A stretch of 20,110 nucleotides of DNA, taken from contig CAYFMH010000024.1 in assembly GCA_964344165.1 (NCBI GenBank), positions 1 to 20,110 on the forward strand, read 5' to 3'. The position numbers and the translations under genes are program-made. This stretch comes from CAYFMH01 sp964344165. GTDB lineage: Bacteria > Patescibacteriota > Gracilibacteria > UBA4473. Under the pieces are notes generated by a model. That model had not been told where the DNA came from. It did no database searches and saw nothing but the letters and a program-made list of their open reading frames with translations. Numbering within the stretch: position 1 is the stretch's first letter; every line of letters begins with the position of its first letter. Of the stretch, positions 13,140-20,065 are shown in pieces.

Positions 13140-13173
13140 CAAAATTTCACGCCTGATCAGACGTAAAATTTTG
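13140..13173. repeat. Imperfect 34-base palindrome
   Basis: CAAAATTTCACGCCTGA is followed by its near-complement TCAGACGTAAAATTTTG (15 of 17 positions match), centred on TGATCA. A GGTTTTTGGG stretch follows, so it may be a second plus-strand terminator. Such a dyad could equally be a protein-binding site at the island/core border. Confidence 0.5.
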
Positions 13174-13259
13174 GTTTTTGGGAAAGTTTCGGCTGGCAAG
13201 TCACTAATTCGTATAAAAACGGAGGTTGTTTTTTTTTATCGAAAAATTAGATTTTACAC

Positions 13260-13739
13260 ATGGAAAAAGTACTTCAAATTCTCACTGAAATCGGGATCCC
13301 CTACGAAAAACACGAGCATCCACCGGTCTTCACGGTTGAAGAAGCAGCCGAGCACTATGAAAATATCCCCGGGGGACAGTGTAAAAATCTTTTTCTCCGA
13401 GATAAACGAGGTAGGAGGCATTTTCTTGCGATTGTGGAGAGTCGTCGAGCAGTTGATTTGCCGATTCTTTCTGATGTGATGGAAGAAAAAAAACTGGGTT
13501 TTGCGTCTGATGAACGCTTGATGCAATATTTGGGACTTACTTCTGGATCCGTATCTCCGTTTGGTCTGATCAATGACACGGACAAAGAAGTCGGCGTGAT
13601 TCTGGATGAGAACCTCTTGGATCAGGAGTTATTACACTTTCATCCGAATATAAATACGGCTTCTCTCGTCATAAAAAGTGCCGATCTGGTACGGTTTCTT
13701 GAGTGGAGTGGGCAGGAGGTGAGGTCGTTTAGATTCTAG
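13260..13739 (+). CDS. Prolyl-tRNA editing domain protein (YbaK/ProX family)
   Basis: This is a free-standing editing enzyme that hydrolyses mischarged aminoacyl-tRNA, in this family typically Ala-tRNA(Pro) or Cys-tRNA(Pro), in the cytoplasm. Its length of 159 residues is normal for the family. Characteristic segments are KNLFLRDKRGRRHFLAIVES (42-61), LGFASDERLMQYLGL (79-93), SGSVSPFGLINDTDKEVGVILD (95-116) and FHPNINTASLVIKSADLVRFL (127-147), which match the ProX/PrdX subgroup best. In that subgroup a lysine is usual just before the VDL motif; here the stretch is SRRAVDL, with arginines, so activity or specificity could differ. The start is the ATG at 13260, with no Shine-Dalgarno motif. It is the first core gene after the mobile region. 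Confidence 0.9.
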   Translation: MEKVLQILTEIGIPYEKHEHPPVFTVEEAAEHYENIPGGQCKNLFLRDKRGRRHFLAIVESRRAVDLPILSDVMEEKKLGFASDERLMQYLGLTSGSVSPFGLINDTDKEVGVILDENLLDQELLHFHPNINTASLVIKSADLVRFLEWSGQEVRSFRF

Positions 13740-13743
13740 AAAT

Positions 13744-13772
13744 TTGACAAATTTATTTTATTTGTTAATATT
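13744..13772 (+). promoter_or_regulatory. Promoter for the 189-residue gene
   Basis: A perfect TTGACA (13744-13749) is followed by AATATT (13767-13772, spacer 17) or TAATAT one base earlier. The reading frame of the next gene is open through this stretch, but the presence of the promoter favours ATG 13798 as the real start. Confidence 0.55.
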
Positions 13773-13797
13773 CACTTGTTTTTTAATTCAATTAAAA

Positions 13798-14367
13798 ATG
13801 ACCGACACAGAAAGAAGTTTCGAAGAACTCGAAGAATCTGTTGCTCCTATCAAACAACAGCTTATTGGAATATTTCGAGAAGTTTACGAAGGGCACCAAT
13901 TTCCAGCTCATCCCCGTGGTCAGCACCAAAAATCCGTGGTTAAGAGATTTTTAGCAAATCCTGAATCACTAATTATTGGTACCTTGGAAGTCGTCCTTGT
14001 CCATAAAAAGCCAACTATTTGGTTTTTGATTCCAAAAGAAAAGCCCGAGGGTGAAGATGTTAATAACCACATAGAAATTCCAAAACAATTGAAAGATAGA
14101 ATTTTGGCAGAAATTGCTGATGGAGATTTTGCAATCTTGGCAGAGTATGGAGCTAGGAGGGGACTAAAATATGCAGAAGAAGCACTCGAAAATTGTCCTT
14201 CAGAAAAATTGGATACGGATTTCAATGGAGTCTATACCTGGAGGCAGTCTTATGAAATGAAAATTCGGGAAGCTCAACGCACCCTACAAAAGGTAATGGA
14301 AGGGGCTGCAAATCCAAAAGAGACAGTCGATGTAGAGTGGTATCAAGAACTGCCAGCAGTAGCTTAA
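13798..14367 (+). CDS. Hypothetical 189-residue protein
   Basis: The protein starts MTDTERSFEELEESVAPIKQ. The alternative N-terminus from TTG 13744 is hydrophobic and overlaps the promoter, so it was not used. The protein is soluble and mixed alpha/beta: a helical N-terminus, then a strand pair (SLIIGTLEVVLVHKKPTIWFLIPKE), then a helical C-terminal half with YGARRGLKYAEEALENC. No family or active-site pattern is recognised. It follows the editing protein by about 60 bases but has its own promoter. It converges with the efflux adaptor gene (five bases between the stops) with no clear terminator. Confidence 0.7.
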   Translation: MTDTERSFEELEESVAPIKQQLIGIFREVYEGHQFPAHPRGQHQKSVVKRFLANPESLIIGTLEVVLVHKKPTIWFLIPKEKPEGEDVNNHIEIPKQLKDRILAEIADGDFAILAEYGARRGLKYAEEALENCPSEKLDTDFNGVYTWRQSYEMKIREAQRTLQKVMEGAANPKETVDVEWYQELPAVA

Positions 14368-14372
14368 TCCTT

Positions 14373-15947
14373 TTATTTCTCTGCCGTCACCACTTTATCC
14401 TCTTCTTTAATTCCAGAAATAATTTCCACCTCTCCCTCCGATCCTCGAAGTCCGGTCGCTACTACCACTTCTTCGGTGGTTTCTTCGCCAGTCTCATCAA
14501 TCGTCAGAAGTCGAACAAATCGTTGCCCATCTCTTGAATTCACCGCTCGCTGAGGCACGACCAGAACATCTGATTTTTCGCCGGTCACCACCTCGAGGTC
14601 GGCCGTCATCCCCGGCATCACACGGAAAGAGGAAGTCGGATCGGTTTCAAAATTGACTTTGATTGGATAATACACCACCCCCTGCACGATCTTTTCAGCA
14701 GGATCGATACTCGTCACCTCCCCAGTGAAAAGTAGATCTTCCAAGGCATCAAAAGCAATTTTTACCGCACTTCCTACTTTTACTTTGGCCACATCCACTT
14801 CTGGGACATTGGCTTCTATCTCATAGTTCTCTTCCATCATGGACATCACCGTCTCCTCGAGAAAAACAATCGCTCCTGGTTTGGCTTCTTGATCCGTAAT
14901 AATCCCAGCGAAAGGCGCTCGAAGGACATTTTTTCTCAGTTCCGCTTGGATCCGGGCAATTTCGGCTTCGGCGGATTTGATCTCGGCTTGATAGACCGCG
15001 ATCGTTTCAGGCCGAGTTTGTGCTCGGACAACTTTGAGCTGATCTTTTTCTACTTCCCACCCGGATCGAGCCTGGTTTCTTTTTTCTTGGGCGGCTGTCA
15101 GATTGGCCAGAGCTGTATCGATGTTAGTTCGGGCGGTAGCGAGGTCTTTTTTCCAGGTATCGATCGTCGTCTGCGGGACAGAAGTACTCGCCGGGAGTTT
15201 GGTCACCGCTGATACGAGCTGGTTCAAAAAGTTTTTTACCTGCATTGAATTTTCTTTGGCCTCCGTAATCGTAGCCACCAGATAAGTATCTCCATTTTTG
15301 ATCTTACTAATTTTCAAGTTCCAGTCCTGCAACATCCGCTCGATGATAAATCGCTCATAGTTGAGATCGATTCGCATCTGAGCACTCGATGACCGAAAAA
15401 TAATCTGAGGATTGGCCGTCTGAGCGTTTTGAAACAACTGATCAGCCTTGTCCCGGACTGCATAGTCAGCGGTCGTGTAGGCCTCTCGTATTTTGTCCAG
15501 GAGAGAAATCTCAGCATCTTTTATATCCTGTTGTGATTTTTGGACCTTCGTTTTTTGAAAATCGATTTCTTCTTCCCTCGCCCCGGCTTTTACTTCTTCA
15601 AGTTTGGCTTGTTCTCGGGTCAAAATCGCCTGAGCTCGAAGAAGTTCGGCATTAAGCGTATCACTCTTGAGCTCCACCAATGTCTGTCCTCGCTGCACCT
15701 GCTGTCCCACTCGTGCGTACACACCGACAATTTTTCCACTTTTTTCGAAGGCCAGATCAACCTCTCTCGTCGACTTCACTTGTCCCGTCACACTTACCTG
15801 CTGCACGATGTCGGATTTTTTGGCCATGACGAAGTCGTATTTGGACGGCTCGATCTGATGTGACTGAGAGATGAAGTATCCCGCCACGCTGACGATCACG
15901 AGTGCCCAGAGAAGATGTTTGAGTTTCAGCCGGTTGAGGTATTTCAT
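14373..15947 (-). CDS. HlyD/MacA-family efflux adaptor (membrane fusion protein)
   Basis: This is a periplasm/exterior-facing adaptor that links an inner-membrane ABC or RND transporter to the outside. The 524 residues show, in order: an N-terminal membrane anchor (about 11-28, HLLWALVIVSVAGYFI); the first lipoyl half (VSVTGQVKSTREVDLAFEKSGKIV to GQTLVEL, about 51-93); a long alpha-hairpin (about 95-335, Ala/Lys/Glu-rich, longer than in typical MacA); the second lipoyl half (LRAPFAGIITDQEAKPGAIV, about 341-360); the beta-barrel (NYEIEANVPEVDVAKVKVGS); and a C-terminal membrane-proximal domain (VLVVPQRAVNSRDGQRFV). No transporter gene lies beside it here. It would be a lone adaptor gene or be continued elsewhere. 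Promoter TTGTTT/TATAAT lies 24 bases upstream of its ATG. Confidence 0.9.
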   Translation of the reverse strand: MKYLNRLKLKHLLWALVIVSVAGYFISQSHQIEPSKYDFVMAKKSDIVQQVSVTGQVKSTREVDLAFEKSGKIVGVYARVGQQVQRGQTLVELKSDTLNAELLRAQAILTREQAKLEEVKAGAREEEIDFQKTKVQKSQQDIKDAEISLLDKIREAYTTADYAVRDKADQLFQNAQTANPQIIFRSSSAQMRIDLNYERFIIERMLQDWNLKISKIKNGDTYLVATITEAKENSMQVKNFLNQLVSAVTKLPASTSVPQTTIDTWKKDLATARTNIDTALANLTAAQEKRNQARSGWEVEKDQLKVVRAQTRPETIAVYQAEIKSAEAEIARIQAELRKNVLRAPFAGIITDQEAKPGAIVFLEETVMSMMEENYEIEANVPEVDVAKVKVGSAVKIAFDALEDLLFTGEVTSIDPAEKIVQGVVYYPIKVNFETDPTSSFRVMPGMTADLEVVTGEKSDVLVVPQRAVNSRDGQRFVRLLTIDETGEETTEEVVVATGLRGSEGEVEIISGIKEEDKVVTAEK

Positions 15948-15970
15948 TTTTTATGAGTAAAAATCTAAAA

Positions 15971-15999
15971 ATTATACCACAAATAAGCCTGAAAAACAA
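15971..15999 (-). promoter_or_regulatory. Promoter of the efflux adaptor gene
   Basis: Read leftwards, TTGTTT (15999-15994) and a perfect TATAAT (15976-15971) have a 17-base spacer. The ATG at 15947 follows after a short AT-rich leader of about 16 bases. Confidence 0.75.
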
Positions 16000-16016
16000 G
16001 GCCATCCAACTCTCTG

Positions 16017-16217
16017 TTGTCATTCTGAGGAATGCAATGAGCCTACTCCGCCGAAGTTTTAAATTATGTCTTTAACGCTACGAAGGCCGGGCGAAGAATC
16101 TTACAGAACCAACATTTGGTAGCACAAGATCCTTCGCAATTTTTATATACTTCAAACTTCATCCTTGGTTAGTTTTAGATTTACTTCCAAAACTTCGGAA
16201 GACAGGCAGGATGACAA
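16017..16217. mobile_element. Decayed MITE-like palindromic repeat
   Basis: TTGTCATTCTG (16017-16027) and CAGGATGACAA (16207-16217) are inverted ends matching at 10 of 11 positions. Inside, CCGAAGTTTT (16051-16060) pairs perfectly with AAAACTTCGG (16189-16198), and GCGAAGAATCTT (16091-16102) pairs with AAGATCCTTCGC (16127-16138) with one mismatch. This nested architecture, and the TGTCATTCTGAG...GAAGAATCT wording, resembles the non-coding palindromic repeats scattered through many bacterial genomes. It has no transposase and fills most of the gap between the divergent genes at 15947 and 16297. Confidence 0.6.
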
Positions 16218-16244
16218 TGAAAATAAAGAAAACAAAAATTCCTC

Positions 16245-16273
16245 TTGTTTTTTAATTCGTTTTCCGCTATAAT
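16245..16273 (+). promoter_or_regulatory. Promoter of the 110-residue gene
   Basis: TTGTTT (16245-16250) and a perfect TATAAT (16268-16273) are spaced by 17 bases. The ATG at 16297 follows after a leader of about 17 bases with no ribosome-binding motif. Confidence 0.75.
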
Positions 16274-16296
16274 GGCCCGATTTAAAAATTTCAAAA

Positions 16297-16629
16297 ATGA
16301 AAATCTTAAATGCTCGGCTGTCGGAAAAAGAAGAAAAAAATGTGATTTTCTTCCAAACATTTAACGTAGATGCAGAGATGCGTGGAGACGTAGATCTAGA
16401 AGACCCTGTTGCTATCGCAGACAATGCAAGTGGTCAGAGAGTCGATGAAGACGGAAACCTTAGAATCGAAACCGTACGAGAGTTTGATATTAAAACTGGA
16501 GAATTTCGAATCGCATCAAAAGTCCTCGGAGCCAGAGAAAGTGACCGAGAATATTACCTCCGAGCAGAAGAAGTAATTGCCGGAGTACAAGAAGGAGTAA
16601 CTAAATCAATCCAAATCAGAGAACTCTAA
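16297..16629 (+). CDS. Hypothetical 110-residue acidic protein
   Basis: The protein is soluble, acidic and probably beta-rich in its middle (DPVAIADNASGQRVDEDGNLRIETVREFDIKTGEFRIASKVLG), with a helix near the end (YYLRAEEVIAGVQEGVTKSI). No family is recognised. It has a strong promoter of its own. Its TAA stop (16627-16629) overlaps the stop of the convergent tatD gene (TAG, complement of 16626-16628), so the two genes share CTAA at 16626-16629 and no terminator separates them. Good promoter, clean frame and protein-like composition support it. Confidence 0.7.
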   Translation: MKILNARLSEKEEKNVIFFQTFNVDAEMRGDVDLEDPVAIADNASGQRVDEDGNLRIETVREFDIKTGEFRIASKVLGARESDREYYLRAEEVIAGVQEGVTKSIQIREL

Positions 16630-17513
16630 TCCAGCGCAAACAGCCGCTTCGCATTATGAAATAAAATTTCAGCCGTTGCCTCCGGGGGACGGTTTTTTTG
16701 TTCGGCGATCAACTCCACCACATCCGTGAGAAAGCTCGGCTCATTGATTTTATGTTGATTTTTAAATCCCTGCGGCACGAGAAATGGCGCATCGGTCTCC
16801 GTCACGATGTACTCGAGTGGGATATTTCGGATTACCTCACGGACAGACTCAGTCTTCGGATAGGTGGCAATCCCTCCTATCCCGATGAAAAAACCATACT
16901 CCTGAGTTACGATCCGAGCAAATTCTAGATCTTCGGTAAAACAATGAATCACGCCTCGCATCGGGGTTCCATCTTTGTAGACTAAAAGATCCTTGTTTGC
17001 TTCGAGAAAATCGAGCGTCTCATCCCGAGCCTCTCGGGTATGTACTACGAGCGCTCGTTCAAATTTTCGAGCCAATTTGATGTGCCCGAGAAAAGAATCT
17101 GCTTGCAGCTCTCGTAGCTCCAACGTGTCGTTGTGGTAAAAATCAAATCCCGTCTCTCCAAATCCTACAATTTTATCTGAATTTTTATTCTCTTGAAATT
17201 TGTCCTCGAACCACCAGAGGATCGCATCCACATTGTGCGTCTGTGGCTGATATCCCTCAAAACCAGAGATTCGATGCTGTGCGGGTTTCCCGAGATGTTC
17301 GACATCGGTCGGATGCAAACCCAAAGTTGCGTAAAAATTATCATGCGTCTCAGCCAGCTTCAGCGCCGCCAGAGACGACATCTCATCACACCCGATCTGC
17401 ACTTGCAGCTTCACTCCATATTTCTCGGCCCGCTCGATCACTTCTTTTTGGTTTCGATCAAAGGATGGGAAATACAGATGGGTATGCGTGTCCGCGATAG
17501 GATAGGGGCTCAT
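16626..17513 (-). CDS. tatD: TatD family metal-dependent hydrolase / 3'-5' DNase
   Basis: This is a TIM-barrel amidohydrolase-fold enzyme. TatD proteins act as metal-dependent 3'-5' exonucleases in DNA repair and turnover. All metal-binding positions are present: ADTHTH with His10 and His12, Glu120 in GFGETGFD, His158 in VVHTRE, His190 in VIHCF, and Asp241 in VTETDAPFL. GLHPTDV (65-71) is the usual second strand. At 295 residues it is slightly longer than the typical 255-265; the extra residues are an insert at about 75-112 before the GFGE motif. The start ATG at 17513 overlaps the TGA stop of an upstream ribbon-helix-helix gene by four bases (ATGA), so the pair is an operon with coupled translation. 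Confidence 0.95.
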   Translation of the reverse strand: MSPYPIADTHTHLYFPSFDRNQKEVIERAEKYGVKLQVQIGCDEMSSLAALKLAETHDNFYATLGLHPTDVEHLGKPAQHRISGFEGYQPQTHNVDAILWWFEDKFQENKNSDKIVGFGETGFDFYHNDTLELRELQADSFLGHIKLARKFERALVVHTREARDETLDFLEANKDLLVYKDGTPMRGVIHCFTEDLEFARIVTQEYGFFIGIGGIATYPKTESVREVIRNIPLEYIVTETDAPFLVPQGFKNQHKINEPSFLTDVVELIAEQKNRPPEATAEILFHNAKRLFALD

Positions 17514-17659
17514 GAGCTTTTTTCAGCTTCCATGATATCCAGGAAATAAATCGCCGCAAATCGAAAAAACTCGGTCTTCGTAGCAATTCCTTTTTTGCGC
17601 ATCACGCGCTTGATTCGCTTGTCGAGTTTAACTGGGATGAGGAAGTTAACGATTTTCAT
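17510..17659 (-). CDS. Ribbon-helix-helix (CopG/Arc-type) DNA-binding protein, 49 residues
   Basis: The sequence MKIVNFLIPVKLDKRIKRVM continues RKKGIATKTEFFRFAAIYFL and ends DIMEAEKSS. It shows the ribbon-helix-helix plan: a beta-strand (KIVNFLIP), helix A (KLDKRIKRVMRKKG), a turn at IATKTEF and helix B (FFRFAAIYFLDI). Such proteins dimerise and bind short AT-rich operators, very often their own. It is very short but complete, and it precedes tatD with a four-base ATGA overlap, so a regulator of this operon is the natural reading. The region directly upstream (17658-17700) is almost pure A/T with inverted TATGTA motifs. As an antitoxin it would be odd, since its partner is TatD rather than a known toxin. 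Confidence 0.75.
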   Translation of the reverse strand: MKIVNFLIPVKLDKRIKRVMRKKGIATKTEFFRFAAIYFLDIMEAEKSS

Positions 17660-17700
17660 ATGTATATATTATATATATAAAATCTATATGATCTACATAT
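17658..17700. promoter_or_regulatory. AT-rich divergent control region with inverted repeats
   Basis: ATATGTA (17658-17664) and TACATAT (17694-17700) are perfect inverted copies, separated by alternating TA runs and a CTATATGATC motif. It serves the ribbon-helix-helix/tatD operon leftwards and possibly the structured RNA locus rightwards. It is a plausible operator of the ribbon-helix-helix protein. Confidence 0.45.
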
Positions 17701-17727
17701 AACTTGGCAAATAAAAAATAGGAAGTT

Positions 17728-18142
17728 GGGGGGCAAGCGGTTGTCAGTCGCTCGCCCCCCGGTAGGACTCCTACCTCCTTTAGACGACATCAGCCGTCAC
17801 AGAAGACAAGGAGGCATTTTTGAAGGTCAACGATGTGGGATGTCCTTACTAACTGAACCTTTCACAAGAACACACCTATCTACTCGCCTGTACGCGTCCG
17901 CCTCAAGGAGAGCCTTAGATGAGAGCGAAAAGACACTCAAGTTCTCCGTAAAAAAAACAGGTTTCAGCCTTCCTCCTACACTGGTGGGCATGAAGGAAGT
18001 CTCAAGGCAGTGCCATTTCGGACAATCGTATCGTACAACTAGTATCCGATCGTGTCATCCGAGAGTCTTACCTCAAGAACATTTGTAATACTCTTTCGAG
18101 AACCCCATCGAGGGTCTCAAGTTCAAGAAAGACATCCTCCAA
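17728..18142 (+). ncRNA. Unassigned highly structured non-coding locus (candidate ncRNA)
   Basis: This stretch between the tatD operon and the next promoter carries no credible gene but many helices. GGGGGGC (17728-17734) pairs with GCCCCCC (17754-17760), with AGCG/CGCT inside. GGTAGG (17761-17766) pairs with CCTACC (17770-17775). CCTCCTT (17774-17780) pairs with AAGGAGG (17808-17814), enclosing GACG/CGTC. AAGG-AGAG-CCTT lies near 17904-17915. GACAATCG pairs with CGATCGTGTC around 18021-18056. GAGAACCC pairs with GGGTCTC around 18099-18118, and GAGG-GTCT pairs with AGAC-AT-CCTC up to about 18139. The consistent length (about 415) and mixed GC next to an AT-rich promoter region fit a stable RNA. 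The strand is inferred from helix order and from the upstream control region; the reverse strand is not excluded. Signature motifs of RNase P RNA, tmRNA, SRP RNA and 5S were not found. Confidence 0.5.
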
Positions 18143-18191
18143 AAATGCATTGCTCTTGTAATGGATCTTCTAATTTTTGTCAAAAGAAAAT

Positions 18192-18219
18192 TTGACTTTT
18201 CAAAGTAAAGGCTTATAAA
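18192..18219 (+). promoter_or_regulatory. Promoter of the gene at 18241
   Basis: TTGACT (18192-18197) and TATAAA (18214-18219) are 16 bases apart. The predicted start is near 18226, giving a leader of about 15 bases before the ATG at 18241. Confidence 0.6.
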
Positions 18220-18240
18220 GTAAGTAATTTTTAATGCATC

Positions 18241-18861
18241 ATGTCAGATTTTGAGAAAGAGAAAATTATTAAAGTTGCTTTTAAAAAGCCTTCACCAAAG
18301 GTTGTTTCTCCTCTTGTGATGCCGAGATCTTCTAAAAAAGATGAAATAAAAGGTGAAGGGATGTTGGGGGCTTTTTCTGGTGGACACAAATGCGATGGAA
18401 GCTGTAAAAACAACGCAGAAGATCTTTTGGATAAAATTAGAATTAAACTTGGCCATATCCAACACATCGAAAACCGATATCAAATAACACACAGTGCTAG
18501 AGAAAAAAAACATCTAGCCTTTCATATTATAATCTTAGTGCAGTCTACCGCTCGAAGCATCGAAAGAGTTATTCTCAGCCCTGCTGATAAAAAAGAAATA
18601 TTTAATCTTCTTTTTAAAATAAGACACAAATGGACTAAAAAATTTCCTGATTTGGTCACTAAAAGATTTAGCCGTCCTCAAAATGAAAAAGAACGAAAAC
18701 GAGCAGATGCGGAAGGGCTTGTTTCTAGTATTTTGTTAAAACGTCCTATAATTTCTCGGCAATTCGGAGTAATTGATTGTACTTGCACACTCTCTCCGAA
18801 CGGCATAGGGAGCCCGTCTTTATTTGGCCAGCATCCGTCCCCACCGCTAGATCGGCGATGA
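18241..18861 (+). CDS. Hypothetical protein whose 3' end runs antisense into enolase
   Basis: The 206-residue frame begins MSDFEKEKIIKVAFKKPSPK. It has a short Gly/Cys segment GGHKCDGSCKNN (residues 47-58) that could bind metal, then a basic helical domain (about 60-165; DLLDKIRIKLGHIQHIENRYQ and IIILVQSTARSIERVILSPADKKEIFNLLFKIRHKW). No family is recognised. Residues up to about 168 look natural; the last 38 (from roughly 18746) are encoded antisense to the conserved end of enolase and are Pro/Ser-rich, so they probably represent read-through caused by loss of the original stop or a frameshift. The promoter at 18192 supports expression. Its true end may be near 18745. Confidence 0.6.
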   Translation: MSDFEKEKIIKVAFKKPSPKVVSPLVMPRSSKKDEIKGEGMLGAFSGGHKCDGSCKNNAEDLLDKIRIKLGHIQHIENRYQITHSAREKKHLAFHIIILVQSTARSIERVILSPADKKEIFNLLFKIRHKWTKKFPDLVTKRFSRPQNEKERKRADAEGLVSSILLKRPIISRQFGVIDCTCTLSPNGIGSPSLFGQHPSPPLDRR

Positions 18862-19972
18862 AGCTGTCCTCCGTCTCTCCCGAACGATGCGAGATCACCG
18901 TGGTAAAGTTATTGGCTTTGGCCAATTTCATGGTTGCAAACGTTTCAGTCAGCGAACCAATCTGATTTACTTTGATAAGGATGGAGTTACAGAGTCTCTC
19001 ATCAATCCCGGTCTGCAGCCGTTTTTTATTCGTTACGAGGAGATCATCTCCCACGAGCTGAACTCGATCACCAAACTTCGCATTCATCTGCGCAAATCCC
19101 TCGAAGTCATCCTCCGCATGCGAATCTTCGATCGAGATGAGGGGGTATCGGTCCAATAACTCACCATAAAAATCAGTCAGTTCAGCAGCGGAAAGCTGTG
19201 ACCCATCGATCAAATATTTCCCTTTGTCATAAAACTCTGAAGCCGCCGCATCGATCGCGAGCTTCACATTGTCCGTATTATAGCCCGTCTTCTCGATCGC
19301 CGCCAGGATCACATCAAACGCATCAGCCACCTTCGGCAGATGTGGCGCAAATCCCCCTTCATCTCCGACCCCAATGCTTTCCCTACGAGCAGAAAGAATC
19401 TTTTTCAAAGTCTGAAAAATCTCCGATCCCGCCCGCAGATTGTCTGCAAAATCATCAAATTGCGGCAAAATCATAAATTCCTGAATCGCGAGACCTGAGT
19501 CTGCGTGGGAGCCCCCGTTGATGATATTCATCATCGGTCGGGGCAGACTCGTCTCCCCTCCAAAAAGATCATTAATATGCTGAAAAACCGGCACCCCCTT
19601 CCCCACAGCTGCCAATCGACACGCCGCCAGAGAAATCCCCAGGATCGCGTTAGCTCCCAATTTTGATTTATTTTCTGTTCCATCTAGATCAATCATCTTT
19701 TGATCAATTTTTTCTTGTTCCACCGGGTCCATCCCCACGATTTCTGGAGCGAGGATTGTGTTTACATTTTCAATTGCCTTGAGTACGCCCTTCCCGTAAT
19801 ATCGAGATTTATCGCCATCTCGCAGCTCCAGGGCTTCATGTACACCAGTGGAAGCTCCAGAGGGCACTTTGGCCAGAACTGTATTTGCTCCATCAGACAT
19901 CTCCACCTCAACGGTAGGATTGCCTCGAGAATCGAGGATTTCACGAGCAAGGATTGATTTGATTTGAGTCAT
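18746..19972 (-). CDS. eno: Enolase (phosphopyruvate hydratase)
   Basis: The enzyme interconverts 2-phosphoglycerate and phosphoenolpyruvate in glycolysis; it is cytoplasmic. All key residues are visible: the SGASTGVHEALELR loop (38-51), His156 in GGSHADSGLAIQEFM, Glu205 in GVGDEGGFAP, metal ligands Asp241 (LAIDAAAS), Glu282 (SIEDSHAEDD) and Asp309 (LVGDDLL), catalytic Lys334 (ILIKVNQIGS) and His362 (ISHRSGETEDS). The C-terminus GQIKTGSLCRSERVCKYNQLLRI is standard apart from SLC where APC/APR is common. At 408 residues it is slightly shorter than the usual 415-435. It starts with ATG at 19972. No gene in the window is co-oriented close upstream, and no promoter hexamers are clear in the repeat-filled leader. 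Confidence 0.97.
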   Translation of the reverse strand: MTQIKSILAREILDSRGNPTVEVEMSDGANTVLAKVPSGASTGVHEALELRDGDKSRYYGKGVLKAIENVNTILAPEIVGMDPVEQEKIDQKMIDLDGTENKSKLGANAILGISLAACRLAAVGKGVPVFQHINDLFGGETSLPRPMMNIINGGSHADSGLAIQEFMILPQFDDFADNLRAGSEIFQTLKKILSARRESIGVGDEGGFAPHLPKVADAFDVILAAIEKTGYNTDNVKLAIDAAASEFYDKGKYLIDGSQLSAAELTDFYGELLDRYPLISIEDSHAEDDFEGFAQMNAKFGDRVQLVGDDLLVTNKKRLQTGIDERLCNSILIKVNQIGSLTETFATMKLAKANNFTTVISHRSGETEDSFIADLAVGTDAGQIKTGSLCRSERVCKYNQLLRIAEKL

Positions 19973-19994
19973 GTTTTTAAAGTTTAAATAAATA

Positions 19995-20065
19995 GTTGTA
20001 GGTTGAAGGTGGTAGGTTGTAAGGATTAAAAAAATACCTACAATTTACAACTTATAACCTACAAC
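19995..20065. repeat. Degenerate GTTGTAGGTT inverted and direct repeat
   Basis: GTTGTAGGTT (19995-20004) is inverted at AACCTACAAC (20056-20065). Partial copies (GGTAGGTTGTAA at 20011-20022, CCTACAATTTACAAC in between) make an imperfect hairpin of about 70 bases. It lies 23 bases upstream of the enolase start and could influence its leader RNA. The remaining 45 bases to the window end hold nothing recognisable. Confidence 0.5.

Noticed and set aside
13060..13479. Open frame of 139 codons overlapping the start of the prolyl-tRNA editing gene
   Set aside because: It crosses a terminator and a palindrome, is basic and low-complexity, and overlaps a well-supported conserved gene in another frame.
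17726..18088. Open frame of 120 codons on the plus strand
   Set aside because: It starts inside a GC-rich hairpin and has a Pro/Arg/Ser-rich composition unlike the real genes; the stretch is better explained by RNA structure.
17728..18142. RNase P RNA or tmRNA
   Set aside because: Only weak likenesses (GGAAGTC, ACAGAA) in the wrong order and spacing; no tmRNA tag frame, no acceptor-stem pairing, no GGTTCGA arm.
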